Positions 1 to 11,218 of a DNA stretch of 64,000 nt are shown here, piece by piece. The DNA comes from Okapia johnstoni (taxonomy: Eukaryota; Chordata; Mammalia; Artiodactyla; Giraffidae), in contig CM044320.1 of the NCBI GenBank assembly GCA_024291935.2, forward strand, positions 53,882,001-53,946,000, read 5' to 3'. How positions within the stretch are numbered: position 1 is the stretch's first letter; each line of letters opens with the position of its first letter. A model generated the notes under the pieces. That model did not search any database. It had not been told where the DNA came from and saw only the letters and a list, made by a program, of their open reading frames with translations. Made by a program: the position numbers and the translations under genes.

Positions 1-200
1 TGTATAGCCACTGGATCTAGTATATGATATCCTAGATCCTCAGAATTTACTCATGTTTTAACTGAAAGTTTATATCCTTTGACCAGCATCTCTCCATTCC
101 TCCCACCCACATCCTGCCTCTGGAAATTATTTCTGTTTCTATAAATTTGGCTTTTTTAGATTCCACAAATAAGTGATATCATGTCTTGATTGTACCTTGT
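1..200 (+). repeat. Old L1 (L1M-type) 3' region fragment
   Basis: The stretch with 'tctgtttctataaatttggc' followed by 'ttagattccacaaataagtg' resembles the 3' untranslated region of old mammalian L1M elements. The match is recalled by eye and is diverged. The fragment may extend left of the window. Confidence 0.45.
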
Positions 201-317
201 TAAAGGCTCTGAGCCAAACTCTGCAGATAAACTTCCTGAATTCCAGAACCAACCATAGAAATTGTAAGATAATGGATATTTATTACTGTTTTAAGCATTG
301 AGGTATGCGGTTACATG

Positions 318-1498
318 TTGTTGTTGATGTTCAATCGCTCACTCGTGTTCAACTCTTTGCAACTCCATGAACTGCAGCACGCCAGGCTTCCCTGTCCTTC
401 ACCATCTCCTGGAGATTGCTCAAACTCATGTCCATTGAGTCAGTGATGCCATCTAACCATCTCATCCTCTGTCGTCCCCTTTTTCTCCTGCCTTCAATCT
501 TTCCCAGCATCAGGGCCTTTTCTAATGGGTCCACTCTTCCCATCAGGTGGCCAAAGTATCGGAGCTTCAGCTTCAGCATCAGTCCTTTCAATGAATAAAT
601 ATTCAGGACTGACTTCCTTTAGGATTGAGTAGTTTGATCTCCTTGCAGTCCAAGGGACTTTCAAGAGTCTTCTCCAACACACGGTTCAAAAGAATCCTGG
701 CATGATGTACTCATGATGTACTCTGCATATAAGTTAAATAAGCAGGGTGACATGGCACTATACAGACTTGAGGTACTCCTTTCCCAATTTGGAACCAGCC
801 CATTCCATGTCTGACTCTAACTGTTGCTTCTTGAACTGCATACAGATTTCTCAGGAGGCAGGTAAGTTGGTCTGGTATTCCCATCTCTTTAAGAATTTTC
901 CACAGTTTGTTGTGATCCACACAGTCAAAGGCTTTAGCATAATCAAAGCAGAAGTAGATGTTTTTCTGGAATTCCTTTTCTTTTTCTATGATTCAGTGGA
1001 TGTTATCAGTTTGATCTCTGGTTCCTCTTCCTTTTCTAAATCCAGCTTGAACATCTGGAATTTCTTGGTTAACATACTGTTGAAGCTTAGCTTGGAGAAT
1101 TTTGAGCATTGCTTTGCTAGCAAATGAGTGCAGATGTGTGGTAGTTGAACATTCTTTGGCATTGCCTTTCTTTGGGTTTCGAATGAAAACTGACCTTTCC
1201 AGTCCTGTGGCCACTGCTGAGTTTTCCAGATATTGAGTGTGACACTTTAACAGCATCATCTTTTAGGATTTGAAATAGCTTGGCTGGAACTCCATCACCT
1301 TCACTAGCTTTGTGCATAGTGGTGCTTCCTAAGGCCCACTTGATTTCGCACTCTTGAAGGTCTGGCGCTAGGTGATTGATCACATCATTGTAGTTATATG
1401 GGTCATTAAGGTCTTTTCTGGATAGGTCTTCTGGAGAACAGAATGACAAACCACTTTAGCTTTCTTGCCTTGAGAACCCCATGAACAGTATGAAAAGT
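318..1498 (-). mobile_element. BovB (RTE) LINE, 5'-truncated, internally deleted
   Basis: The BovB 3' end starts at 318 and reverse-transcriptase pieces read leftward, including the [15 protein letters not shown] and GFRKGRGTRDQ segments. All frames are broken. A 9-bp TSD, GGTTACATG, is visible at 309..317 and 1499..1507, so the insertion limits are firm. About 500 bp of the polymerase region expected in BovB, including the YADD segment, is missing near 690-711, where an 11-bp tandem repeat marks the joint. Confidence 0.93.
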
Positions 1499-1507
1499 GG
1501 TTACATG

Positions 1508-4500
1508 AATTTCATCAAATTTCATCAAATGAGAATTACAAACAGGATAATCTTTCTGAGGTGGAAATCTGTGTCTGTTTTTACCTTTCAAACCTTCTGT
1601 GCCTGCCACTTAGTAGGCAAACCAAGAAATCTATAGGAAAAGAATCATTGATTTGTTTCCAGGCAAATCCCAAATTATAACTGCATGAAGAATTTTCAGC
1701 TAAAATAATTAAAATGAACTACCCACAAGATGGCAGTGATATGTAACCAGTGAATGCATTGCATAATGATTTTAGGAATTATTAATAAGGAATTGAGTTA
1801 CTCTAGAGTGGCCATTTGAACACCTACACAAAGAGCTGTATTTTATCTGAATTTCTTTTTCTTGGAGAGGTGATATTAATTAGGAACAGAGAAGTAAAAA
1901 ATAACCTCATTGACGTTTGTATCATCTTTGTATGAGGGGGTTTTCATAGTCATCCTGTTGATATCTGATAAAACTTTTGTTTAAAAATTTTGAAAACAAA
2001 ACAAAAGCTGGTATAAAACAAACATTAGTCAGTAATGCACCATTTTTATTTGATTTTTCTTGCCCAATGTTACAAATGTATCTTTCGTATGAATTAAAGT
2101 AGATTAAATATGTTTTATAACTTTTCCTTTGATGTTGTTATAGCTTTATTTTACTTATTTTAAAGGTAGGTGTTTTCAATTGAAAATTTCAGAAAAAGAA
2201 TTTTAAGCTATTATAGCATTGTTATTTAGTTTTTTGGGAAAATAATGATTGATTAAGAATTTTAATCCTTATGTAGGATTAAATCCAAATACACAAAGCT
2301 TCCCTTTTACTTTTCAAGAAGAAAGTAAAATTGGAGGTGGTAAATTTTCCTGTCTAACTATTTATTATGTCTCCTGCTCATGCATAAAATTTAAACTCCT
2401 GGGGCTTTTTCAAGGCTTTTTTACTCCCACACATTTTGTTAAAAATTTTGGGAATCATTTTTGCTGTGCTAATTTGTGACTATTTTAACTTTATATTTAT
2501 TATGAGTTGGTTCTACAACAAATATAATAAAATACAGCTCATTGAAAAACACTTCAAATAATGTTATGTCTTTGCCCACTAAATTAAAATAGCTTTTGAA
2601 ATTCCAAGGAGAATACATTCTAAGGATTAAAAAAAGAAAGAAAGAAATGTTTATCACTTTATGACAATAACCATGTTAGTTATTATAAGATATTGCTTTC
2701 ATGAAACAGTATATGAATCTTGGAACTGTTTATAGTTTTCTTATGGTTAAACAAAGCAGTATGTAAAGTATTTGATGTATAAAACAGCAATAAATGCATG
2801 CCAGTAATCATTTTAATTTGTACAGTTTAATCGCTTAAAAAGATTATTAGTAAAAATATATATTTAAAAATAAAATTTTAAATCATTTAAATTTCAAGGA
2901 TGTGGTACAAATATAGTCTATCATTTTGTGACTAAAATCTATCCCATAAAAAATTCTACAGGGAACGCTAAAATCTATGTTCCTCGCATAGTCTTAGTGT
3001 ATTAATAATTGTAATCCCAAGGGATTGGCCAGTGTGCCCTACAGACCCACCACAAATAGCTATTATTAAGAAATACATATTGAGTTGCAGCCATTATGAC
3101 TTAAAATATAAACAATTTCTTAAAAATTCGATATTCTCCCCTATGAGGTAAAATGGTTGTTTAATTAGCAGCAGTCCCTTCTAATATCCCAAGGATCATT
3201 TTCCCCAAGGCCAATCACATTTAAATACTATTACGAGAGTATATCAACCATTTAGTGCCAATGCAAAGTAGGTTAACCTGTCAAAGTTATTTGCTTAATT
3301 CTAAAAATTTGAGATGTGACAGATTTCAAGATCAGTTTACAATTCTTACAAGATATTACTTATCTTTAAAAAATTATTAAACTTCTAATTAAGAAATATG
3401 GAGTTTTATTTGGTAAGAGATATATCCAGATATTTCAGTATGATTTATTTTGTTCTTCAATTTCCCCCTAAAAAACTACTTTTATCTGTGCATCTATCTA
3501 CAACAAAATCATCTTAAGAAAAATAAACCTATAAGCTTATTTATACATGAAAAAGGGAGTAGCGTGATGCTTTGTTAAGTAAAACAAAAAGCATTAGAGT
3601 GTTTTTTTTCTGTCTAGAAAGTTACAAAATGCTGAGGAAGAGAATATTAAGAAAACAATGGTTGTCTATTTAAGAAATGCTGTGTATTATAGCCATACAA
3701 TGTATTTTCAATTCAGGTGTGCGGGTTATTTGCTCTCCAATTTTTACTAATTTATATTTTGGGTTCTTAGAAGTGCTGTTCCAGTTAGAGAAGCTAAATG
3801 ATTTGTAATGATTTTTATGAGAAAACATATTTATGAGAAAGCTGGCATATTTTCCAGAAAATTTTGAAGGTGACCTGCTTAATAGCAAGTGAAAAACTCT
3901 TTGGCCTCAAAACATAGTCCAAAATTGTGGACTTAAGTAAATGTCATTAAATTTTTAGAATTCCATGCAATAAATAAAATAATACATTTTCTGGAGCTAT
4001 GTAGCAATCCTGCTAACTCAACTACAGTTTACAAGTTTTTAAAAAAGGCATCACTATAAATTTGTGGTAGTTACTGCAACATCACTGCTGATGAATTTTT
4101 TGATTTTTAGAAGATATATGCAATGTAAACAGTATTTTTTTTTAAGGATATAGAAAGAGGGGAGGGATATTTGGAGGTATGTTTTGTTACAGCAAAAATC
4201 TCTAGTTCTCCAAAACTTTACTGGATTTAAATATGCCTACACAAGGTAGAATATGTATATCATTGATTATCAAATGAAGAAACTGATAATCTTCTTGGCT
4301 TGCCTTATTCCTGTTTCACAGTGGAGACCGTGGATGTTACATTATAGACCTCGGTCACTCCAGGACTAGATATTAAACCTGTTATTGTTTTCTGCCACTT
4401 CAGTATTAGAAATCTGAGAGGCAGTTGTGGTTGAGATATTTTAGAGATACACTAAAAATTGTCATACTATTATAAAATCTTGATACCTTATTCAGTTCTC

Positions 4501-4594
4501 ATAATTTTTTTCCTCAGACAAATGATGGAGTATATTTAGAGTTACGGTGAATTTAGAATTGTTACAAAATGCTGGTGAACATGATTATGCATCT
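1508..4594. other. AT-rich intergenic DNA, no gene seen
   Basis: No supported gene. All ORFs are short, AT-driven and without recognisable domains. The left part (1595..2169) is one member of a duplicated pair described separately. Homopolymer runs are common; no clear SINE or LINE is seen. Confidence 0.6.
1595..2169 (+). repeat. Duplicated segment, first member (partner 55152..55777)
   Basis: This 575-bp stretch is non-repetitive by eye and recurs in the same orientation at 55152..55777, where it is 626 bp because of many small extra bases. The shared block starts at 'ttctgtgcctgcc' and ends at 'aaaggtag'. Beyond 2169 this copy continues into AT-rich DNA, while the partner switches into a BovB element. 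Confidence 0.93.
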
Positions 4595-4606
4595 GAAACT
4601 ATTTAT

Positions 4607-4824
4607 GCTGCTGCTGCTCTATAGTTTCTCAGTCTTGTCTGACTCTTTGCGACCCCATGGACTGTAGCCCACCTGGCTCCGCTGTCCATGGGATTTCCCA
4701 GGCAAGATTACTGGAGTGGGTTGTCATTTCCTTCTCCAGGTGATCTTCCTGACCCAGGGATCGAACTTGCATCTCCAGCTTTGGCAGGTGGATTCTTTAC
4801 CAGTGAGCCACTTGGGAAGCCTCC
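4607..4824 (-). mobile_element. Bov-tA SINE
   Basis: A tRNA-derived ruminant SINE in reverse orientation. The head is at the right ('gagccacttgggaagcc') and the tail, with a CTG run, is at the left. The flanks carry a 12-bp TSD with one mismatch, GAAACTATTTAT at 4595..4606 and GAAGCTATTTAT at 4825..4836. Confidence 0.93.
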
Positions 4825-4836
4825 GAAGCTATTTAT

Positions 4837-5689
4837 AAGTTTTGCTAAATATACCAGAAATAATGTTGTTGTTATTGTTACTGTTGATGTGAATGATATT
4901 GAAGCAGAATTTGCAATAGTGGTGAAAGGTAGTGGTCACAGTTACTGTCGTGTCTCTTAACCTATTATTCTGGAGTACCATCAATATGCGCAGCCTGGGA
5001 TGACCGGTTCCTTTCCTTATGTTGTAGAGGATATTGGTTTGAGAACTTGTGGTAACCGAAGTAGGTGAGATATTACCAAAGTACATATATCACTGGAGTA
5101 GAATTAAAACAGAATTCTTCAAATAGTCTGTGCACTTTCAACTCCTTACTTTCAGAGAAATCTGTGTTAAATGTGATTTGACTATAAAATAAAGTAAGAT
5201 TTTTAAATTAAATTGGAAAAATGTTTTATAAAATAATTGATCTAATACTTAGATCAATTGCTTATCAATTTGACCTAATATCAATATTAGATCAAAATAA
5301 TTGGTCTAATACTTAATACTTACACAGCCCCAATATTTGAAAAAATGGAAACATTGTTCAGTTCAGCTCCAATGTAGCTTTATAAATAGGTGTTTTCTAA
5401 CATATATTTTTGTGATCCCTAACATTTGATATACTGTTGTTGAGTAAGATCTGTATAGAAAATATTTATATAATTCTACTTTCAATCAAAATGTTCTACT
5501 CTAAAGAAGATATTGTGTTTGAGATAATACTAGTTGAATTAGTAATTCCATGAGTGAACTTTTACTGGACACACAGTAGTAAGGGACTAGCTCCTACTTT
5601 GTCCATGCAGTTTTGGAGAAGACTTCACAGTCTGTTGAGAATTTAGGTAAATTAATTCATAATACTACTGACTCATTATTGGTCCCTGA
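4837..5689. other. Intergenic DNA with an AT-rich inverted-repeat patch
   Basis: No gene seen. Around 5225..5315 several short inverted copies of the 'gatctaatac' type word occur, such as 'gatctaatacttagatc', and could form hairpins. The rest is unremarkable AT-rich sequence. Confidence 0.5.
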
Positions 5690-6140
5690 TTTGCAGGGAC
5701 CTTAAACTGATATTAACCCCTCCCCTGAACAGATACCCTAGATAACAGCCCAAGAGTCATAAGTAAATGTAACTTTCTGACATGTTACCCCAAATGTCCT
5801 TGTTATAAGCACTCGCCCATGTCTCCCAGGGAAGGTCTTTTCCTTGTGCCCTGTTAGAAAAAAAAAACTCATGGGAAGCATACCAAAATCCTGCATTTTT
5901 TGGTTTGAATTAACCAATTTGGCCTCAGCCAAGGAACTTCAAAGTACTCCACCTTTGGACCATAATAAAGGCATATACCCCATATTCAGCCGTTCTTTAT
6001 GCCTGCATTCTTGCCTTGACTTCCTCCTATAGCTCCTCCTCCAGAATTTGAGAGTAATAAACTTCATTTCACTTTCCTTTGTTATCTTTTGTTGAATCAG
6101 GGCTCACCATCCTACACCCCTGAGCTCCATTTAACATATG
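5690..6140 (+). mobile_element. Probable solo LTR of an endogenous retrovirus
   Basis: A roughly 450-bp C/T-rich block with LTR-like layout: a TATA-like 'ataataaaggcatata' near 5961 and a polyadenylation-type 'agtaataaac' near 6053, followed by a short pyrimidine-rich tail. No viral coding sequence flanks it. The exact ends and TSD could not be fixed, and the family assignment is inference. Confidence 0.45.
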
Positions 6141-6466
6141 TTAATTTAACAAAGTCACAACACAGTGGGAAGCAGAACTATTTTGATGGATTGAAATTGA
6201 GATGAGTGCTGGAAGGAGGAGTTCTGGATTGCAGGTTATGTTTGTTTAGAACTTTGCTATTTTTTTAAAGTCCAATTCAAATGATATGACTATACCTGTG
6301 TCCATAGTAAGAACTGGGGTCCAGTGATGTGACATTATGGTTCAAGAGGCACCATGAAAAATCACATAAATTAGCAGTCCCATGAGGACTGCACAAAGTA
6401 CTAAAATCATAAGTCCCTGTTATGTTTATTTGTTTACCTATGTTTATTTACTAAGGTTCCCTCATA

Positions 6467-6525
6467 TATACATATATGTGCACCTACATGTGTATATATG
6501 TATAGATGTATATATGTGTATGTAT
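6467..6525. repeat. TA/TG-rich microsatellite
   Basis: Interrupted alternating TA and TG dinucleotides ('catatatacatatatgtg' style). Confidence 0.8.
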
Positions 6526-6942
6526 ACTGGATGAAGTAGTGTATTGTATAAAATGCACTCCATTTGGCAGAAATATATCACTTATCATCTAAGATTAAAA
6601 AAGTCAAACTTAGTTATTAGCTGCCTAAACTCTTCCTACTTCATCCTGAAAAATAACATGCCTCTGATGAAGAACATGAGCTGGAGACTGTCATCACTGG
6701 TGAGAGACAAACTGCACCTAGATGACAAGCAATTAGTGGTATTCATGCAAATTATTTCTTTGCTCTGATTTAATCTTATTGTAGATATTCTGTTTCAGAG
6801 AAATAGAATGGTAAGACAACTGAGAACAAAGATGCATTTATGGATTTTATTATTATATTTGATGTTATGTATACATTTAAAGAATACTCTTTGATCGTTT
6901 GACACATATACTTTGATTATTAGAGAGAAACTGGTCTAAGAC
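6526..6942. other. Upstream region of the OR10A7-like gene
   Basis: No repeat recognised. OR coding exons are usually preceded by an intron. A possible 3' splice site lies near 6922 ('gattattag'), but the polypyrimidine tract is weak, so the upstream exon is not defined here. Confidence 0.35.
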
Positions 6943-7893
6943 ATGATCTGTGAAAATCACACCCAAGTGACTGAATTTATTCTTCGTGGTTTTACAAACA
7001 ACCCTGAGATGCAAGTTTCCCTCTTTGTTTTGTTCCTGGTCATCTATACAGTCACTTTGTTGGGTAACTTCCTTATTGTCACAGTTACCAGTATGGATCC
7101 TGCTCTTCAAACACCCATGTACTTCTTTCTCAGGAACTTGTCACTTCTTGAAGTCTGTTTCACCTTGGTCATAGTACCAAAGATGTTGGTAGGTCTAGTA
7201 TCCCCAAGGAAAAGCATCTCTTTTGTAGGCTGTGGTATCCAGATGTACTTCTTTTTCTTATTTGGCAGCTCCGAATGTTTCCTCCTGTCTATGATGGCTT
7301 ATGATCGCTTTGTGGCCATCTGTAATCCTCTCCGCTATACAGTCATAATGAATAGGTCCCTATGTTTGTGGATGGCTGTAGGTTCTTGGATGTCTGGTGT
7401 TCCTGTGTCTATGCTACAGACAGTTTGGTTGATGGCCCATCCTTTCTGTGGACCAAGCACCATAGACCACTTCTTTTGTGATGGTCCCCCGGTGTTGAAA
7501 CTAGTCACCGAGGATACAACCATGTATGAAATGCAAGCACTTGCCTCCACACTACTATTTATTATGTTTCCCTTTTCTCTCATTTTGGTCTCCTACACTC
7601 GCATTATTAAAACCATCCTGATGATGCCCTCTGCTACTGGTCGCCAGAAGGCATTCTCCACTTGTTCATCTCACCTCATTGTGGTATCCCTTTTCTATGG
7701 AACAGCCAGCTTGACCTACCTATGGCCCAAATCCAACCAGTCTCCTGAGAGCAAGAAGCTAGTGTCATTGTCCTACACTGTCATCACACCTATGTTAAAC
7801 CCCATCATCTACAGCCTAAGGAACAATGAAGTGAAGGGGGCAGTCAAGAGAACGATCACTCGAAAAGTCTTGCAGAAGTTAGATGTGCTTTGA
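6943..7893 (+). CDS. OR10A7: Olfactory receptor, OR10A7-like
   Basis: A complete single-exon class A GPCR of 316 residues, the normal OR length. It should sit in the cilia membrane of olfactory neurons, bind odorants and signal through Golf and adenylyl cyclase. Visible hallmarks are an N-glycosylation site at N5 (NHT), GN at 41-42 in TM1, PMYFFL at 58-63, the TM3 cysteine C97, MAYDRFVAIC at 118-127, extracellular-loop cysteines C169 and C179, SY at 217-218 in TM5, KAFSTCSSH at 236-244 and PMLNPIIYSLRN at 283-294. The start is the ATG that gives the typical short extracellular N-terminus. From memory the protein is closest to human OR10A7, whose human neighbour is OR6C74, also found here. The frame is intact. 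The odorant ligand cannot be predicted. Confidence 0.96.
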   Translation: MICENHTQVTEFILRGFTNNPEMQVSLFVLFLVIYTVTLLGNFLIVTVTSMDPALQTPMYFFLRNLSLLEVCFTLVIVPKMLVGLVSPRKSISFVGCGIQMYFFFLFGSSECFLLSMMAYDRFVAICNPLRYTVIMNRSLCLWMAVGSWMSGVPVSMLQTVWLMAHPFCGPSTIDHFFCDGPPVLKLVTEDTTMYEMQALASTLLFIMFPFSLILVSYTRIIKTILMMPSATGRQKAFSTCSSHLIVVSLFYGTASLTYLWPKSNQSPESKKLVSLSYTVITPMLNPIIYSLRNNEVKGAVKRTITRKVLQKLDVL

Positions 7894-8407
7894 ATTCAAT
7901 TGTGTCAGGTTTTTCTAAACAAAGTAGGAGCACCAGAACCCATGAGCAAAAGCTTTGAAGGAGTGGAAGATTTGCTCTTACTCTGTCAGGGTCACTTACT
8001 ATGATAGGTGAATCTCAGTGTCTCAGTCAGAATCCCAGCTCAGACTGGGATAACTGAATTCTTTTATGAAGGGATTATTCACAAATTGTGGGGCAGCTCA
8101 TATGATGGAAATTCCATGTCTCTTGATCTGAAAGGCCAAGAGAAGAGGCATTAACTGGAACTTTAGAGAATGTTAAAGCTCTAAGAAAGAGCTGCTCATT
8201 GGAAGCTTTTTTCTTTAGTAGAGAAAGGCAACCATCTCAGCCTAATTCTGCTTTGACTCTCTTACATCTACTGCTGGTATTTTTTCTTAATCAAACCAAT
8301 TTGAGACAGAGGGCAAGAGTGTCCATTGGTGCAATATAATGGACAGCCTTCTGGAGCACAGATCAGGATGGAAAAAGTTATGAAGGGTAAATGAAAGTAT
8401 CTGCCAC
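7894..8407. other. 3' flank of the OR10A7-like gene
   Basis: About 500 bases with no recognised repeat or gene. No strong polyadenylation signal was identified with certainty. Confidence 0.4.
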
Positions 8408-8419
8408 AAACCACTGTAT

Positions 8420-8695
8420 GCTGCTGCTGCTGCTAAGTCACTTCAGTCGTGTCTGACTCTGTGCGACCCCATAGATGGCAGCCCACCAGGCTCCCATGTC
8501 CCTGGGATTCTCCAGGCAAGAACACTGGAATGGGTTGCCATTTCCTTCTCCAATGCATGAAAGTGAAAAGTGAAAGTTAAGTCATTTAGTCGTGTCTGAC
8601 TCTTAGCGACCCCATGGACTGCAGCCTACCAGGCTCCTCCATCCATGGGATTTTCCAGGCAAGAGTACTGGAGTGGGTTGCCATTGCCTTCTCCG
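8420..8695 (-). mobile_element. Bov-A2 SINE (dimer)
   Basis: Two consecutive A units in reverse orientation, joined by the 'gaaaagtgaaag' linker near 8560. The TSD AAACCACTGTAT is at 8408..8419 and 8696..8707. Confidence 0.95.
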
Positions 8696-8952
8696 AAACC
8701 ACTGTATATTCTGCATTTAATGTGATGCAAAGACTATCATGTAATGTGTTTTAAGTGAATTTTTAAAAGATAATGAAAGGTAGAGGTTTGTAGTTGCCAA
8801 AAATTCATGGTTGTAAATTCTTTATAAGTGTGGTGGGTTTAAATGAGGTTACTTAAAAAAAAATTAACCTTAGTTTTAATATTTGTTAACATGCTTCTGG
8901 ACTTCTTTGATCATTGGCTAAATCTTCTATTAATTTGGATTAATCAGCTATT

Positions 8953-9287
8953 TGCTGTTGTTGTTGTTTAGTTGTTGTGTCTGACTCCTTGTGACCAGGC
9001 CTCCCTGTCCTTCACTGTATTCCAGAAGTTGCTCAAATTCATGTCCATTGAGTTGGTGACACTGTTTAATCATCTCATCCTCTGCTGCTCCCTTCTCATT
9101 TTGCCTTCAATCTTTCCCAGGATAAGGATCTTTTCCAATGAGTTGGCTCTTCATATCATAACCAAAGTATTGGAGCTTCAGCTTCAGCATCAGTCCTTCC
9201 AATGAATATTCAGGACTGATTTCCTTTAGGATTGACTGGTTTGATCTCCTTGGAGTCTAAGGGACTCTCAAGAGTTCTCCAGCACCA
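8953..9287 (-). mobile_element. BovB 3' fragment
   Basis: A 335-bp 5'-truncated BovB in reverse orientation, covering only the last part of the coding region and the 3' end. A perfect 12-bp TSD, TAATCAGCTATT, is at 8941..8952 and 9288..9299. Confidence 0.94.
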
Positions 9288-9379
9288 TAATCAGCTATTA
9301 GAATTAAACAACAATCTTTGCTTGACAATATTATAAGTGAAAAAGAGTAAAGTTAGTAATAGCTAACATGATTTTTCAA

Positions 9380-9570
9380 GTCACTGTCTTTAACAAATGC
9401 ACCAGCAACAACCCAAGAGATAGATTTTCTTTTGCATTTATTTTTTGTAAAAGAAAAATTAGGATCAGAAGATTAATTTAAAAGGCAAAGAGTTATGCAG
9501 AGGTGGTCCCAAGAATTTGAATTCATACTCTTTTGAATTTGAAATCCAATATCTTAACCTCTTAAAAGTC
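9380..9570 (+). repeat. MIR-like ancient SINE remnant
   Basis: The order of words ('caacaacccaagagatagat', then 'gaatttgaattcatactctt') follows the MIR core and 3' part, but it is highly diverged. Recalled by eye. Confidence 0.4.
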
Positions 9571-10575
9571 TCTAGTCACATTTTTATCCTGATAAAGTCC
9601 CCACTTATGTGGTAATTTGGCCTTTCAGGCATGAAAGCACCTTGAGACAGCATAGAAGAACAAAATGAATAATTTAATTTTTGAAAAATCTCATGTTTCC
9701 ACTAGCATAAGGATATATTGACTTTGAATATGCAATTTATATATAATGATATCAGTTGCTCTAAGTCTTTGTTAGCTAGTGTTTTTTATAATTTTACAAT
9801 TTTTTCTTTAAGCAGTGACAACTCTCAATCATTCTTTGTCAATTTTCAAGAAAATTTAAAAGTCATCTCAAATTTCCGACTTGTGTTGACTATTTTAGTT
9901 TAATTGTGATTCCCTGAAGTTTGTATCCATTGAATGTAATGTGAATTTGGCACAGGAAATATCAGTTCCTTTAAATATTTCCTATTCAGTGGCCTTTTAA
10001 TTTCTTAAGCCTAACTCAAATATTTTAAAATTAATGTTACTAAGTTCAGTGACCCTCTGGCAAGACTCTATCACAGTGGTTTCCTACTAGCTTTATGTGA
10101 CTCAGAAGTAAATTGTGAGATTGTTAAATCTATCGGTAGTGCATGTGTATGCATTTAATAAACTAGCATAATCAAATATAGAGAAGAATAAAATAAGCAA
10201 TATATGAAAAGAACTTATGAGAGCATCTGATACATGGTAAACAGTGTCTGGTTGTTTGATAATATTATTGTTAGAATAACAGAAAATATGGAGTTGACCC
10301 CACATATTATAGTGTACGTTTTAGTTATGCATATACTCCCTTCTGATTGAAATACAAGTTAATTTCTTCTATAAGATGAAAGCAAAAATGTTCATAAATC
10401 ATATACCTATTGCATATTCTGTGTGATTGATAGTCTACAAGTTTTTACAAAGAATTTATAATTATTATGTTTCAAATAATTTTATTAAAATTGATAAAAG
10501 TCGCTTAACTGCAAGATCTTCACGGAGATGTTTTAAAAAAACTTTACAGCCTCAATTTACAGGTTGATTTTTTTC
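9571..10575. other. AT-rich intergenic DNA, nothing recognised
   Basis: No ORF with a recognisable domain and no clear repeat family. Confidence 0.5.
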
Positions 10576-10579
10576 TGTT

Positions 10580-10856
10580 TTTATAAAATTTTTATTTATT
10601 TATTTTGGCTGCACTGGGTCTTTGCTGCTGCTCGTGGGCTTTCTCTAGTTGCATGAAGTGGGGACTGTTCTTCCTCGTAGTATGTGGGCTTCTCATTGTG
10701 GTGGTTTCTCTTGTTGCCATCTGTGGGCTCTAGAGGAGCTATGGAGCATGGGCACAGTTGCTCCACAGGATGTGGGATCTTCCTGGACCAGGGATGGAAC
10801 CCCACGTTCCCTGCATTGGCAGACGAATTCTTATCCACTGCACCACCAGGGGCGTT
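10580..10856 (-). mobile_element. CHR-type (tRNA-derived cetartiodactyl) SINE
   Basis: Reverse-oriented. It has the 'ttattttggctgcactgggt' tail at left and the tRNA-like head 'ccactgcaccaccagggg' at right. This family is found in whales, hippos and ruminants, and is older than Bov-tA. Confidence 0.85.
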
Positions 10857-11016
10857 CGATTTTGTTTCTTTAAAGTTCCAAAAGCTAATTAACAAAGTCA
10901 TTATTATATCTAGCGTTATGATTGAAAAGATTGATTTAATGAGTTTTTCTCTCAAACTAGTGCTGTCTAACGTTTTATTTACTAACAGTAATTCCAGGAT
11001 TTGTGGTAGTGGTTTA

Positions 11017-11218
11017 TTCTCTCAGTTGTGTCTGACTCTTGCGACCCCTTGGATTGTAACCCACCAGGCTCCTCTGTCCATGAGATTTCCCAGGCAAGAA
11101 TACTGGAGTGGGTTGCCATTTCCTTCTCCAGTGGAATCTTCCCAACCCAGGAATCAAACCCGGGTCTCCTGAATGGCAGGTGGATTCTTTACCAACTGAG
11201 CTACAAGGGAAGCTCCAG
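11017..11218 (-). mobile_element. Bov-tA SINE
   Basis: Reverse-oriented, full head ('ctgagctacaagggaagctc') and body. A short possible TSD, GGTTTA, flanks it. Confidence 0.9.

Noticed and set aside
747..1127. 126-codon ORF on the + strand
   Set aside because: Antisense reading of BovB RT. The same antisense frame recurs in other BovB copies (45638, 59379), as expected from codon structure.
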